A stretch of DNA of 64,000 nucleotides. It comes from Polynucleobacter sp. GTDB lineage: Bacteria; Pseudomonadota; Gammaproteobacteria; Burkholderiales; Burkholderiaceae_D. This document shows, piece after piece, positions 49,085 to 58,993 of this stretch (position 1 is its first letter; every line of letters begins with the position of its first letter). Where the stretch lies: NCBI GenBank assembly GCA_021737945.1, contig JAIPCX010000002.1, positions 1 to 64,000 on the forward strand, in the 5' to 3' direction. A model generated the notes under the pieces. That model did no database searches. It was not told the DNA's origin and was given only the letters and a program-made list of their open reading frames with translations. The position numbers and the translations under genes were made by a program.

Positions 49085-50176
49085 ATGAGCCTCAAATGCG
49101 GCATCGTCGGCCTGCCCAACGTTGGTAAATCAACGCTATTTAATGCGCTTACTAAAGCAGGTATACCCGCTGAAAATTATCCTTTCTGCACCATCGAGCC
49201 GAATGTGGGCATCGTTGAAGTACCTGACTCCAGGCTTGAACAACTGGCCTCCATCGTCAAACCCGAACGCATACTTCCTGCCGCCGTTGAGTTTGTTGAT
49301 ATTGCTGGTTTGGTTGCTGGCGCATCGAAAGGTGAAGGTTTAGGCAATCAATTCCTCGCACACATACGTGAAACCGATGCGATTGTGAATGTTGTGCGCT
49401 GTTTTGAAGATCCGAACGTGATTCATGTTGCCGGTAAAGTCAGCCCACTGGATGACATCGCCGTGATTCAAACAGAACTCGCGCTGGCCGATCTGGCGAC
49501 GGTAGAAAAAACCATACATCGCGAAACTAAAAAAGCGCGCTCTGGCGACAAAGAAGCCACCGCACTTGTTACTTTGCTCGAACGCGTACTGATACAACTT
49601 AATGACGCCAAGCCTGTGCGCGCGATGAACTTGGATAAAGAACAGGTGGCAATGTTAAAGCCGCTCTGTTTGATTACATCCAAGCCTGCAATGTACGTGG
49701 CCAATGTATCAGACTCGGGATTTACCAATAATCCTTTGCTGGATCAACTAAGCGAGTATGCAAAATCTCAGCATTCACCTATCGTCGCGATTTGTGCATC
49801 GATAGAATCCGAAATTGCCGATATGGATGACAGCGATAAGCTGGAATTTTTAAGTGACATGGGCATGGATGAACCGGGCCTAAATCGACTCATCCGCGCC
49901 GCCTTTGATTTACTCGGCCTGCAGACCTATTTCACCGCCGGCGTAAAAGAAGTGCGCGCCTGGACTATCCACAAGGGCGACACCGCGCCTCAAGCAGCGG
50001 GCGTCATTCATACGGACTTTGAGCGCGGCTTCATTCGCGCACAGACCATCGCATTTGATGATTTCATCAGCAACAAAGGTGAACAAGGTGCCAAAGAAGC
50101 CGGCAAGATGCGCGCCGAAGGCAAGGAATACGTGGTCAAAGACGGGGATGTGCTGAACTTCTTGTTCAACGTTTGA
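49085..50176 (+). CDS. ychF: YchF/OLA1 family ATPase
   Basis: A ribosome-associated P-loop protein of the Obg group that prefers ATP. The 363-residue protein has GLPNVGKS at residues 9-16, [19 protein letters not shown] as the G2/G3 region, and a C-terminal TGS-like domain ending in [15 protein letters not shown] lies 4 bases before the ATG at 49085; the frame opens further upstream but without a ribosome site. It usually follows pth; here H-NS, ugd and the octapeptide-repeat gene lie between. Its stop abuts the convergent ferredoxin stop with no gap. Confidence 0.96.
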   Translation: MSLKCGIVGLPNVGKSTLFNALTKAGIPAENYPFCTIEPNVGIVEVPDSRLEQLASIVKPERILPAAVEFVDIAGLVAGASKGEGLGNQFLAHIRETDAIVNVVRCFEDPNVIHVAGKVSPLDDIAVIQTELALADLATVEKTIHRETKKARSGDKEATALVTLLERVLIQLNDAKPVRAMNLDKEQVAMLKPLCLITSKPAMYVANVSDSGFTNNPLLDQLSEYAKSQHSPIVAICASIESEIADMDDSDKLEFLSDMGMDEPGLNRLIRAAFDLLGLQTYFTAGVKEVRAWTIHKGDTAPQAAGVIHTDFERGFIRAQTIAFDDFISNKGEQGAKEAGKMRAEGKEYVVKDGDVLNFLFNV

Positions 50177-50999
<823 letters not shown>

Positions 51000-51064
51000 T
51001 TATGCCCTAATTAAGCGCGACCACACCCAAATTCACTATCCTTTTACACCGGGTATAAAAGCCA

Positions 51065-51088
51065 GAACAAGAACTACCGTTTTTGTTC
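51065..51088. other. Stable hairpin downstream of rsmD
   Basis: GAACAAGAAC-TACC-GTTTTTGTTC is a 10-base stem with one G-T pair and a 4-base loop, in the 170-base gap between rsmD and coaD. It lacks a following T-run on either strand, so it may be an mRNA-end protecting structure and not a classical terminator. Confidence 0.45.
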
Positions 51089-51109
51089 CTAGTTGCTCAT
51101 TCCTCGTAG

Positions 51110-51694
51110 TTATTCTTTGCTGATCAAAGCAAAATGAACAGCACCCGCCTTGTCAGAGCGCACTAGCTGCCAGCCTGACAGCCAATCGGGAAGTGAATTG
51201 GTCGCAAAGGGCTGGTCTGATTCTATATAGACCAAGCCGGCAGCAGTTAGTAATCGCTTACACGCCGGCAAGAACACTGGCAGCGACTGATCATCGTAAG
51301 GGGGGTCGAGAAACACGACATCAAACTCGGTATTCAATGCAGCTATGCGGGAGCTTGCATCGCCCTGATAAATATCAACCTGAACGGCACCTAATTTTTC
51401 TTTCGTAGCCTGCAAGGCTCTGCAAGCAGCGGTATTCGATTCCACCATCACGACTTTCGCCGCGCCTCGACTGGCCGCTTCAAAACCCAAAGCGCCGGTA
51501 CCTGCAAACACATCGAGGCAGCGCCGCTTTTCCCACTGCCGTTGCTGTAAATGTTCTAGCCAGTTGAATACGGTTTCACGAACACGATCCGGTGTCGGAC
51601 GCAAACCGTGCGCTTCAATCACTGGCAGCGGAGTGCGCTTCCATTCGCCCGCAATAATTCGAACCTGTCGTGGCAACGTAGATTTGCGATTCAC
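51110..51694 (-). CDS. rsmD: 16S rRNA (guanine966-N2)-methyltransferase
   Basis: Methylates G966 of 16S rRNA. The 194-residue protein has the SAM site LDVFAGTGALGFEAASRGAA and the catalytic motif VFLDPPYDD (the NPPY position). IIAGEWKRTPLPVIEAHGLR and PTPDRVRETVFNWL are its RNA-binding signatures. The ATG overlaps the stop of the M16 protein gene by 4 bases. Confidence 0.95.
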   Translation of the reverse strand: MNRKSTLPRQVRIIAGEWKRTPLPVIEAHGLRPTPDRVRETVFNWLEHLQQRQWEKRRCLDVFAGTGALGFEAASRGAAKVVMVESNTAACRALQATKEKLGAVQVDIYQGDASSRIAALNTEFDVVFLDPPYDDQSLPVFLPACKRLLTAAGLVYIESDQPFATNSLPDWLSGWQLVRSDKAGAVHFALISKE

Positions 51695-53028
51695 TTCGCT
51701 TCTGCACCAACGACCACCGTAACCATGCGATCTAAGGATAATTTACGCGCAAATGCGCTGCGTATATCAGCGACGGTTACGCGACTCACTTGCGCGGTCC
51801 ATGTATCCAGATAATCCAACGGCAACTGGTGATACCCAATCATGGAAAGGTTATCTAAAATCTTGCGATTATTATCGATACGCAGAGCGAAACCACCGAT
51901 GAGATTATCTTTGGCTGCATTTAACTCCGCTTCGGTAGGGCCATCACGCAAAAATGTGGCGATGGTTTCTCTAATGACCTTTAATGCTTCATCGGTTTGA
52001 TCTTTACGCGTCTGCAAACCTGCCATATACGGGCCGCTCTGAGTCATGGGATTAAAATAGCTATAGGTACTGTAGGCCAATCCTCGTTGCTCACGCACTT
52101 GACGATAAATACGCGATACAAATCCGCCACCGCCCAAAATGTAATTACCCACAGTAAGCGCAAAAAAATCTTTATCGCCGCGCGCTAATGCGGGCATTCC
52201 CACCAATAGGTGAGATTGTGATGCAGGATGAGAGAAACGTTGTTCGATGCCCGTCGATTCAGGGACTGCAGGAAGTTCTGCTAATGGCCCACCTTGCGGC
52301 AAGCGGCGCGTCAACTCAATGGCAATCGCATTCGCCTGCTCACGAGTGACATCACCAATCATCGCAATCACGGCACGATTTGCAACGTAATGTGTTTGAT
52401 GAAACTGCAGCAAATCATCACGCGTAATAGCTTCCACACTTTCGACTGTCGTCTCATTGCCATACGGATGACCGTTGTAGGCCAAACGCCAAAAGGCTTT
52501 TTCGGCTATCGATCCCGCCTTGGTCAATGCCTCTTTTAGCGATGAGGTTGTGCGCGCTTTGTCGCGGTGAAAAAATTCATCGGGGATACTAGGATGAGCG
52601 AGCAACCGTGCTAACACACGAATGGATTGATCGCGCTCCGAGCTAGACGATAGCGTACGAATCGACATACCGGAGCGATCCGTACCCGGGCCACCGCTAC
52701 GTTGCGCAGCAACGTCTGCTAGAGCATCCGAAATCTCCGATTCCGTCATACCCGACTCAAGCGTGCCGTCGGACAGAGTCGCAGAGCGAACCCCTCGTGC
52801 GAGCATGCCATTGGTTAGTGCTGCAATGCCAGACTTACCTGTCGGATCGCGGCGAGCGCCCGCATCGAAATCGACACTCACATCAAACACAGGAATAGCA
52901 TGGCTCTCAACGAAATATACGCGGGCGCCATTTTCCAAAGTCCAGTGCTGTATGTTGAGCCCGGCATGAACGCTTTGAGTAACCAGCAAAAAACTAAAAA
53001 GACTCAGCGCCCATATTTTTTTCAGCAT
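51691..53028 (-). CDS. M16-family peptidase-like subunit lacking the zinc motif
   Basis: A 445-residue exported protein: signal peptide at about residues 1-22 (MLKKIWALSLFSFLLVTQSV then HAG), then the two M16 halves. At the position where active M16 members have HxxEH, this protein has GIAALTNGML, so it cannot bind zinc there. It should be the non-catalytic partner of the upstream-encoded active M16 protein, as in the known two-subunit pairs. GGAGT supports the ATG at 53028 over an in-frame GTG at 53040. It follows the active subunit by 74 bases and overlaps rsmD by 4. Confidence 0.9.
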   Translation of the reverse strand: MLKKIWALSLFSFLLVTQSVHAGLNIQHWTLENGARVYFVESHAIPVFDVSVDFDAGARRDPTGKSGIAALTNGMLARGVRSATLSDGTLESGMTESEISDALADVAAQRSGGPGTDRSGMSIRTLSSSSERDQSIRVLARLLAHPSIPDEFFHRDKARTTSSLKEALTKAGSIAEKAFWRLAYNGHPYGNETTVESVEAITRDDLLQFHQTHYVANRAVIAMIGDVTREQANAIAIELTRRLPQGGPLAELPAVPESTGIEQRFSHPASQSHLLVGMPALARGDKDFFALTVGNYILGGGGFVSRIYRQVREQRGLAYSTYSYFNPMTQSGPYMAGLQTRKDQTDEALKVIRETIATFLRDGPTEAELNAAKDNLIGGFALRIDNNRKILDNLSMIGYHQLPLDYLDTWTAQVSRVTVADIRSAFARKLSLDRMVTVVVGAEAK

Positions 53029-53102
53029 GAATGACTCCACTATCAGTCGACTTATGTGAGGGATAAATTCGTTGAAGAATAAATAAACTTAGCAATCAAA
53101 AA

Positions 53103-54485
53103 TCAGTGCCGCAAGTCGGTTGCAGCAGGCTTACGCTCAGCCTGAGCAGATATCGGCAAAGGCTGTAAAGTCGCGACCGTCAATTGATCATCACCGAAAT
53201 ATTTTTGCGCCACCGCTTTTACTTGCTCTGGCGTTACTGCCGACACTTTTTCTATGATGCGATCTAGCTGGCGAAATGAAATACCAGCCATTTCCATGGT
53301 GCCGATTTCCATCGCTTGCCCAAACACTGAATCGCGTTTGTACACTTGGCTCGCAATCAGCTGCGCCTTCACACGCTTGAGTTCAGACGCCGACACTCCC
53401 TCGGTCGCAATACGTGCAATCTCCTTACGCAATGCTTGCTCAAGCTGGTCCACACTGACACCCTGCGCTGGCACACCAGATAAGGTGAACATCACTGGAC
53501 CACGCGCGACGGGTTCAAAGCCAGCATCAACGGAATTAGCAATCCGTTCTGTTCTAACTAAACGGGCCGGCAGGCGCGCATTGTCATAACCATCGAGTAC
53601 TGCGGCCATGACATCGAGCGCATGCACATCATCATCTTTTTCAACATCGAGCAGCTTAGGCATCTTGTAAGCCATCACTAAAAATGGATTCTCTGCTGGC
53701 GCTTTCACCACGATGCGCTTGATACCCGTTTGCACAGGCTCTTGTTGGGGCTTTGAATTGGGCAAGGTCTTGGCAGGAATCTTAGCGAAATATTTTTCAG
53801 CTAATTCACGCACTTGCTTTGCATCGACATCGCCGGCGATTACCATCGTTGCATTATTCGGCGCATACCAGCGCTCATACCAACCTAGAGCATCGGCCGC
53901 TGTCATGTTTTGCAAATCATTCATCCAACCCACCACAGGATTTTTGTAGGGATGGGCCACATACGCCGTCGCATTCAACGCTTCAAACAGCAACGACAAG
54001 GGTTGATCATCAGTACGCAAGCGACGCTCTTCCATGACTACACGAATTTCTTTGCTGAATTCTTCTTTAGACATCGTTAGGTTTTGCATGCGATCAGCTT
54101 CTAAAGCCATCACTTGCTCTAAACTAGATTTATCTACCTGTTGGTAGTAGCCGGTGTAATCCTTGCTGGTGAATGCATTTTGGCGACCACCGAGTGCTGC
54201 AACTTTGGCACTGAATTCGCCCGGCTTGAGCTTTTTCGTGCCCTTGAACATCATGTGTTCAAGCACATGCGCAACTCCAGTCGTGCCATTTTGCTCATCC
54301 ATCGCTCCGACACGGTACCAAACCATGTTAACGACCGTGGGCGCGCGCCTGTCTTCCTGAACAATTAGACGCAAACCATTGCTAAGTCTGAATTCTTGCG
54401 CCGTCGTGGCAGCAAGTAATGGCATAGGAATCGATAGCATTAGCAACACACTGGCTAACACTTGATAGGCACGACAAATTTTCAT
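53103..54485 (-). CDS. M16-family zinc metallopeptidase, catalytic subunit
   Basis: A 460-residue exported protease. Signal peptide at about residues 1-25 ends PMPLLAATT. The zinc and catalytic residues are in HVLEH (His73, Glu76, His77), followed by GTKKLKPGEFSAKVAALGG. The ORF is open well upstream to 54875, but that part lies over the divergent ftsY gene; the signal peptide fixes the start at 54485. Together with the inactive partner it forms a periplasmic or outer-membrane M16 pair. The substrate is not known. Confidence 0.93.
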   Translation of the reverse strand: MKICRAYQVLASVLLMLSIPMPLLAATTAQEFRLSNGLRLIVQEDRRAPTVVNMVWYRVGAMDEQNGTTGVAHVLEHMMFKGTKKLKPGEFSAKVAALGGRQNAFTSKDYTGYYQQVDKSSLEQVMALEADRMQNLTMSKEEFSKEIRVVMEERRLRTDDQPLSLLFEALNATAYVAHPYKNPVVGWMNDLQNMTAADALGWYERWYAPNNATMVIAGDVDAKQVRELAEKYFAKIPAKTLPNSKPQQEPVQTGIKRIVVKAPAENPFLVMAYKMPKLLDVEKDDDVHALDVMAAVLDGYDNARLPARLVRTERIANSVDAGFEPVARGPVMFTLSGVPAQGVSVDQLEQALRKEIARIATEGVSASELKRVKAQLIASQVYKRDSVFGQAMEIGTMEMAGISFRQLDRIIEKVSAVTPEQVKAVAQKYFGDDQLTVATLQPLPISAQAERKPAATDLRH

Positions 54486-54499
54486 AGTCTTTGCTCTGC

Positions 54500-54505
54500 T
54501 AGAAT
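54500..54505 (+). promoter_or_regulatory. Candidate extended -10 for ftsY
   Basis: TGCTAGAAT (54497-54505) is an extended -10 box about 72 bases before the ftsY start. The -35 region is weak, which is tolerated with an extended -10. It lies in the 91-base gap shared with the divergent M16 gene. Confidence 0.4.
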
Positions 54506-54576
54506 ACGCATCAAATTTTGCGCAATCACCGATTGTAGCCGCTACTCCTTTTCCTCGCAGCGCACCCTCATTTTCG

Positions 54577-55572
54577 ATGTTTAGTTTTTTCAAAAAGAAG
54601 TCATCCGACTCGCCAGCGACGGCTACCCAGGCCGCCAACGCAAACCCTGCGCCTGCTGAATCGCCCATCGTTGAAAAGAAAACGTGGATCGCTAAATTGC
54701 GGTCTGGCTTGTCGCGTACATCGTCGGGGATTTCTACTCTATTCACGGGGACGCGTATCGATGATGATTTATATGACGAACTCGAATCTGCATTACTGAT
54801 GGCCGACGCCGGAGTCGATGCAACGCAAGAATTATTAGAGGCACTGAAAAAAAGAGTACGCACAGAATCAATCACTGAGGTACCGCAAGTAAAAGCAGTT
54901 TTGCGTGAATTGATGATTAGCTTGCTCTCACCACTAGAAAAATCCTTGGCGCTTGGTGTGCATCAACCTTTGGTTGTCATGATTGCGGGCGTAAATGGCG
55001 CAGGCAAAACCACCACGATAGGTAAACTCGCCAAACACTTGCAGTCCCATGATCAAAAAGTATTACTGGCAGCAGGCGATACCTTTAGAGCGGCAGCGCG
55101 TGAACAACTAACTGCTTGGGGTGAGCGCAATCAGGTTGCCGTCATTGCCCAAGAATCGGGCGACCCCGCTGCCGTTGCATTTGATGCCGTACAAGCGGGC
55201 CGTGCCCGTGGCATGGATGTGGTGATGATCGATACCGCAGGTCGACTGCCAACGCAACTCCATCTGATGGATGAACTAAAAAAAATCAAACGCGTGGTTA
55301 CCAAAGGTATGGAAACTGCGCCGCATGAAATTTTATTAGTCATTGATGGCAACACGGGCCAAAATGCGCTGGCACAGGTCAAGGCCTTCGATGATGCATT
55401 AGGGCTCACTGGCTTAGTGGTTACCAAGCTCGATGGCACGGCCAAAGGCGGAGTGTTGGCAGCGATTGCCCGAGTTCGTCCCGTACCGGTATATTTTATT
55501 GGCGTGGGTGAAGCGATTGATGATTTGCAGCCCTTTGTGGCCAGCGAATTCGTTGATGCATTATTAGGCTAA
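54577..55572 (+). CDS. ftsY: Signal recognition particle receptor FtsY
   Basis: The SRP receptor GTPase that docks ribosome-nascent chain complexes at the inner membrane. The 331-residue protein has a short variable N-terminal A domain (MFSFFKKKSSDSPATATQAA, to about residue 40), the N domain, and the G domain with GVNGAGKTTTIGKLA, DTFRAAAREQL, IDTAGRLPTQLHLMDEL and VTKLDGTAKGG. It leads ftsY-ftsE-ftsX, the standard operon. Confidence 0.97.
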   Translation: MFSFFKKKSSDSPATATQAANANPAPAESPIVEKKTWIAKLRSGLSRTSSGISTLFTGTRIDDDLYDELESALLMADAGVDATQELLEALKKRVRTESITEVPQVKAVLRELMISLLSPLEKSLALGVHQPLVVMIAGVNGAGKTTTIGKLAKHLQSHDQKVLLAAGDTFRAAAREQLTAWGERNQVAVIAQESGDPAAVAFDAVQAGRARGMDVVMIDTAGRLPTQLHLMDELKKIKRVVTKGMETAPHEILLVIDGNTGQNALAQVKAFDDALGLTGLVVTKLDGTAKGGVLAAIARVRPVPVYFIGVGEAIDDLQPFVASEFVDALLG

Positions 55573-55600
55573 ATTCAGACACTTAAATGATCATAGATTG

Positions 55601-56287
55601 ATGTCTATTATTTCTTTTTCTCACGTCTCAAAAAAATACGCCGGAGACGTGACTGCTTTGTCGGAAATTTCTCTCGATATCAACGAGGGTGAATTAGTAT
55701 TTCTGACCGGCCCATCTGGCGCGGGCAAATCCACTTTACTGAAATTAATCGCGGGCATGGAAAAGCCTAGCGGCGGCATGCTGCAAGTCAGCGGTCAAGA
55801 CATGCGCAAGCTCAATCGCACTACCTTACCTTTTTTGCGCCGTAAGCTAGGCCTCATCATGCAGCAACAACGTTTGCTGAATGATCGCAATGTGCTGGCG
55901 AATGTGATGCTGCCTTTGATTATTAGTGGCGCCACAACACAAGAAGCAAAAGAACGAGCGACGGTCGCCCTAGAACGCGTGGGCATGCTCGGTAAAGCGC
56001 AAGCACTCCCTAAAGCTCTCTCTGGCGGCGAACAACAGCGGGTATCGATTGCTCGCGCAGTCGTTCATAAGCCGCGCATTATTTTGGCCGATGAACCCAC
56101 CGCGACTCTTGATAGAGAAAACGGCCGCATGGTGCTTGACATGATTGAGGCCTTCAATCGTGCTGGCGTCACCTGCGTTATTTCTACGCATGATGATCGT
56201 TTACTACAAGACGCTGATCGTATTGTTCAACTAACCCAAGGCAAACTGATAGGCATACGTACCCCTAACAGCGAGGTGGGTGCATGA
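55601..56287 (+). CDS. ftsE: Cell division ATP-binding protein FtsE
   Basis: ATPase of the FtsEX complex, which activates peptidoglycan hydrolases at the septum. The 228-residue ABC protein has Walker A GPSGAGKST, signature LSGGEQQRVSIARA and Walker B IILADEPTA. The ATG at 55601 is preferred over a TTG one codon earlier. It overlaps ftsX by 4 bases (ATGA). Confidence 0.96.
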   Translation: MSIISFSHVSKKYAGDVTALSEISLDINEGELVFLTGPSGAGKSTLLKLIAGMEKPSGGMLQVSGQDMRKLNRTTLPFLRRKLGLIMQQQRLLNDRNVLANVMLPLIISGATTQEAKERATVALERVGMLGKAQALPKALSGGEQQRVSIARAVVHKPRIILADEPTATLDRENGRMVLDMIEAFNRAGVTCVISTHDDRLLQDADRIVQLTQGKLIGIRTPNSEVGA

Positions 56288-57207
56288 ACTGGTTACGTGA
56301 ACAACAATTTGCCCTCAATGCAGCTTGGTCGCGACTCTGTAAAGCACCCGGCAGTTTCGCTTTTAATGTCTTGGTAATTGCCATGGCACTTGTGCTGCCA
56401 CTGGCAGGAATGACCTTGCTTGAAAATCTGCGCCCTGTGTCACGCGAACTCGCCGTTGATCCTGAGATGACTGTTTTTCTTGCGACTGACTTTCCTCAAG
56501 ATCAAGCTGTGGCTCTTTCTACTCAATTGGCAAATTCAGCAAAATCGGCGGGTGTCGACATCAAGCTAGAATTTATATCGCGCGAAAAAGCGTTGGCAAC
56601 GCTAAAGGAGCGCGCGGGACTTAACGATATTGTCAGCACTCTCGGCAATAACCCGCTGCCGGATGCCTACGTGGTGCGTCTCGCAAAACCGCAGGACGCT
56701 AAGAGCGCCGGAAACATAGAAAAGCTGGCCGAATCATTCAAGCGCGTAGCTGGAGTCGAAGCCGTGCAGCTAGATGCCGCGTGGGTCAAGCGGCTAGCTG
56801 CCTTATTTCAGCTGGGTGCGGTGCTGTTGTGGCTTTTGGCTGCAACACTCGCTGGGGTAGTTCTATCGGTGGTCTTCAACACCATACGACTTCAAGTCAT
56901 TAATCAGTCCGAAGAAATCAGTGTTTCGCGACTGCTAGGCGCCACCGATGCCTTCATATCACGACCCTTCTATTACGCCGGTGGCATGCTTGGCCTGGCT
57001 GCGGGTAGCCTCGCGCTTGCAGGGGTATTTGCTATATTGGCATTATTAAACACACCGATACGCGAACTAGCGACGCTATATGGCTCGGTATTCCAGCTTG
57101 AACCTTTGAATGTAACGACCAGTGCGTTACTACTTGTTACCTCCATGATGCTGGGAGTAATCGGGGCCATGCTCTCCGTCAGACGGGCCCTGCGCGAATC
57201 GGACTAA
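56284..57207 (+). CDS. ftsX: Cell division membrane protein FtsX
   Basis: Membrane partner of FtsE. The 307-residue protein has one hydrophobic segment near the N-terminus (about residues 24-42), a periplasmic domain of some 130 residues and three more membrane segments in the C-terminal half, the usual FtsX layout. RLQVINQSEEISVSRLLGAT lies between helices, a family signature. ftsE precedes it with a 4-base overlap; rpoH follows after a 189-base control region. Confidence 0.94.
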   Translation: MNWLREQQFALNAAWSRLCKAPGSFAFNVLVIAMALVLPLAGMTLLENLRPVSRELAVDPEMTVFLATDFPQDQAVALSTQLANSAKSAGVDIKLEFISREKALATLKERAGLNDIVSTLGNNPLPDAYVVRLAKPQDAKSAGNIEKLAESFKRVAGVEAVQLDAAWVKRLAALFQLGAVLLWLLAATLAGVVLSVVFNTIRLQVINQSEEISVSRLLGATDAFISRPFYYAGGMLGLAAGSLALAGVFAILALLNTPIRELATLYGSVFQLEPLNVTTSALLLVTSMMLGVIGAMLSVRRALRESD

Positions 57208-57301
57208 GTTGCTTACTCAGCCACGACCTTAGTCTTAGCCTTAACAGGCAAATCGCAAATTATCTTTCTATTTTCTCATCATAATCTTCTTGATGGCGCG
57301 C

Positions 57302-57328
57302 TTAGCACTCTATCCTCGAGAGTGCTAA
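57302..57328. promoter_or_regulatory. CIRCE operator (HrcA binding site) upstream of rpoH
   Basis: TTAGCACTC (57302-57310), nine bases, GAGTGCTAA (57320-57328): a perfect match to the CIRCE consensus TTAGCACTC-N9-GAGTGCTAA, the target of the HrcA heat-shock repressor. It lies 69 bases before the rpoH start, so HrcA would repress rpoH at normal temperature. A TTGATG (57290-57295) and TATCCT (57311-57316) may be the overlapping promoter, with a short 15-base spacer. Confidence 0.93.
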
Positions 57329-57331
57329 AAT

Positions 57332-57359
57332 TAGGGTCATATGGGTGAGGATGACCCTA
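57332..57359. promoter_or_regulatory. Second inverted repeat in the rpoH leader
   Basis: TAGGGTCAT (57332-57340) and ATGACCCTA (57351-57359) are perfect 9-base inverted arms around a 10-base spacer, starting four bases after the CIRCE element. It is either a second operator or a hairpin in the rpoH mRNA leader, 38 bases ahead of the ATG. Confidence 0.7.
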
Positions 57360-57396
57360 CAGACACCAAGCCCAATAGTCTAATCAAGGAGAATCC

Positions 57397-58296
57397 ATGT
57401 CTGCTTTGTCCGCTTCGTCTGCACTTGTGCCGGCTGGTAGTCAGCCGCTGGCTTTAGGTTTTCCCGTCAACCTCGGGAATATTGAAGCCTATATTTCTGC
57501 GGTCAATCATCTGCCGCTGCTCACGCAAGAAGAAGAGCTATCGCTCGCTCGTCGCCTGCGTAACGAAAATGATCTGGCTGCTGCTCAAGCACTAATCGTG
57601 TCACATCTGCGACTCGTCGTATCGATTGCACGCGGCTATCTCGGCTACGGCTTACCTCACGCTGACCTCATACAAGAGGGTAATGTCGGCTTGATGAAAG
57701 CGGTGAAACGTTACGACCCTGAGCAAGGTGTGCGTCTGGTCTCGTATGCGATGCATTGGATCAAAGCAGAAATTCACGAATATATTTTACGTAACTGGCG
57801 CATGGTCAAACTGGCCACCACCAAAGCTCAGCGTAAATTATTTTTTAATCTGCGTAGTCACAAGCCTGGCTTGGATGCGATGACACCTGATCAGGTCGAT
57901 GACTTGGCTGCTACGCTAAAGGTTAAACGTGAAGAAGTCATCGAAATGGAAATGCGCATGGCGGGCCGCGACGTGGCTCTAGAAGCGCCAACCGATGATG
58001 AAGACGATCACTTCGCACCGATTTCTTATTTATCGGCTGAGCATTCAGAACCACACAAAGTACTTGAAGCAAAACAATTTGATCATTTGCAGTCAGAAGG
58101 GTTGGAAGCTGCGCTGGCCAAACTAGATGCTCGTTCACGTCGTATTGTCGAAGCACGCTGGCTAGCAAATGATGATGGATCGGGCGCTACGCTACACGAG
58201 TTAGCCGCTGAATTTGGCGTATCTGCAGAACGTATTCGTCAAATTGAAACTGCTGCCATGAAGAAGATGAAAACCTCGTTGGCTGAGTATGCATAA
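57397..58296 (+). CDS. rpoH: Heat-shock sigma factor RpoH (sigma-32)
   Basis: Directs RNA polymerase to heat-shock promoters. The 299-residue protein has region 2 (LRLVVSIARGYLGYGLPHAD and LIQEGNVGLMKAVKRYDP), the RpoH box QRKLFFNLRS that marks sigma-32, and region 4 with the helix-turn-helix TLHELAAEFGVSAERIRQIE. AAGGAG lies 5 bases before the ATG at 57397. A perfect CIRCE operator and a second inverted repeat sit upstream, so control by HrcA is likely in addition to any mRNA thermosensing. A rho-independent terminator follows. Confidence 0.97.
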   Translation: MSALSASSALVPAGSQPLALGFPVNLGNIEAYISAVNHLPLLTQEEELSLARRLRNENDLAAAQALIVSHLRLVVSIARGYLGYGLPHADLIQEGNVGLMKAVKRYDPEQGVRLVSYAMHWIKAEIHEYILRNWRMVKLATTKAQRKLFFNLRSHKPGLDAMTPDQVDDLAATLKVKREEVIEMEMRMAGRDVALEAPTDDEDDHFAPISYLSAEHSEPHKVLEAKQFDHLQSEGLEAALAKLDARSRRIVEARWLANDDGSGATLHELAAEFGVSAERIRQIETAAMKKMKTSLAEYA

Positions 58297-58310
58297 CGCA
58301 ATAAAGACAT

Positions 58311-58335
58311 ACGCCCGCTAGTCGGGCGTTTTTTA
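58311..58335 (+). terminator. Rho-independent terminator after rpoH
   Basis: ACGCCCG-CTAGT-CGGGCGT followed by TTTTTT, just after the rpoH stop and before the convergent sco1 gene. Confidence 0.92.
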
Positions 58336-58376
58336 TTGTTGCTATTGGTGCGTACTTATCGCCGAATCCAATATGC

Positions 58377-58973
58377 TCAGGTGGCAGATCCTGCCAATAA
58401 GCGCTGCAAATCCTTCTGCAGGCCATCAACACCTTGGCCATGCCTAACAAACAAACGTATGTGACCCTGATCGTCAAACACGTAACTACCCGCGGTGTGA
58501 TCGATGGTGTAGCTCTTGCTATCGTTGCTAGGAACTTTTTGCGCAAATACTTTGAAGTCTTTCGCCACCTTGTCGATCACTGCTTGCTCGCCCCACAGCC
58601 CTAAAAAACTAGAATCAAAGGCAGGTACAAAGCCAGCCATTAACTCTGGCGTGTCTCGCTGAGGATCTAAGGTAATGAAAATCACCTGCAAACGCTCTGC
58701 TTCAGAACCTAAAGCCTTCTTAATACCTGCTAATTCAGACAAGGTCGTTGGACACACATCTGGGCACTGGGTATAGCCAAAAAAAACGACGACGACTTTT
58801 CCTTTGAAATCAGCCAGCGTGCGAGGTTTCCCGTTGTGATCGGTCAGTGTGAAACCTTTCGCGTAATCCAAACCGGTGATATCGGTATTGGCGAAAGGTA
58901 CTTTGGGAGACTGCGGCTTTTCACAGGCTGTTAAAGCCAGTACACAACACAACCACAAAAGAAAATGCCGCAT
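58377..58973 (-). CDS. SCO1/SenC copper chaperone, lipoprotein
   Basis: Delivers copper to the CuA site of cytochrome c oxidase. The 198-residue precursor has a lipoprotein signal with Cys17 in the ALTAC lipobox and a thioredoxin fold with the copper-binding CPDVC (Cys70, Cys74) and a distal His in YTIDHTAGSYVFD. The ATG at 58973 is preferred over a TTG at 58985. It ends the cytochrome oxidase assembly row, downstream of ctaB, and converges with rpoH. Confidence 0.93.
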   Translation of the reverse strand: MRHFLLWLCCVLALTACEKPQSPKVPFANTDITGLDYAKGFTLTDHNGKPRTLADFKGKVVVVFFGYTQCPDVCPTTLSELAGIKKALGSEAERLQVIFITLDPQRDTPELMAGFVPAFDSSFLGLWGEQAVIDKVAKDFKVFAQKVPSNDSKSYTIDHTAGSYVFDDQGHIRLFVRHGQGVDGLQKDLQRLLAGSAT

Positions 58974-58993
58974 AGAGAATATCAACCGTAGGA

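Noticed and set aside
53103-54875. Extended 590-codon form of the M16 peptidase
   Set aside because: The extra 130 codons lie over the divergent ftsY gene and its promoter; a proper signal peptide begins at the ATG at 54485.
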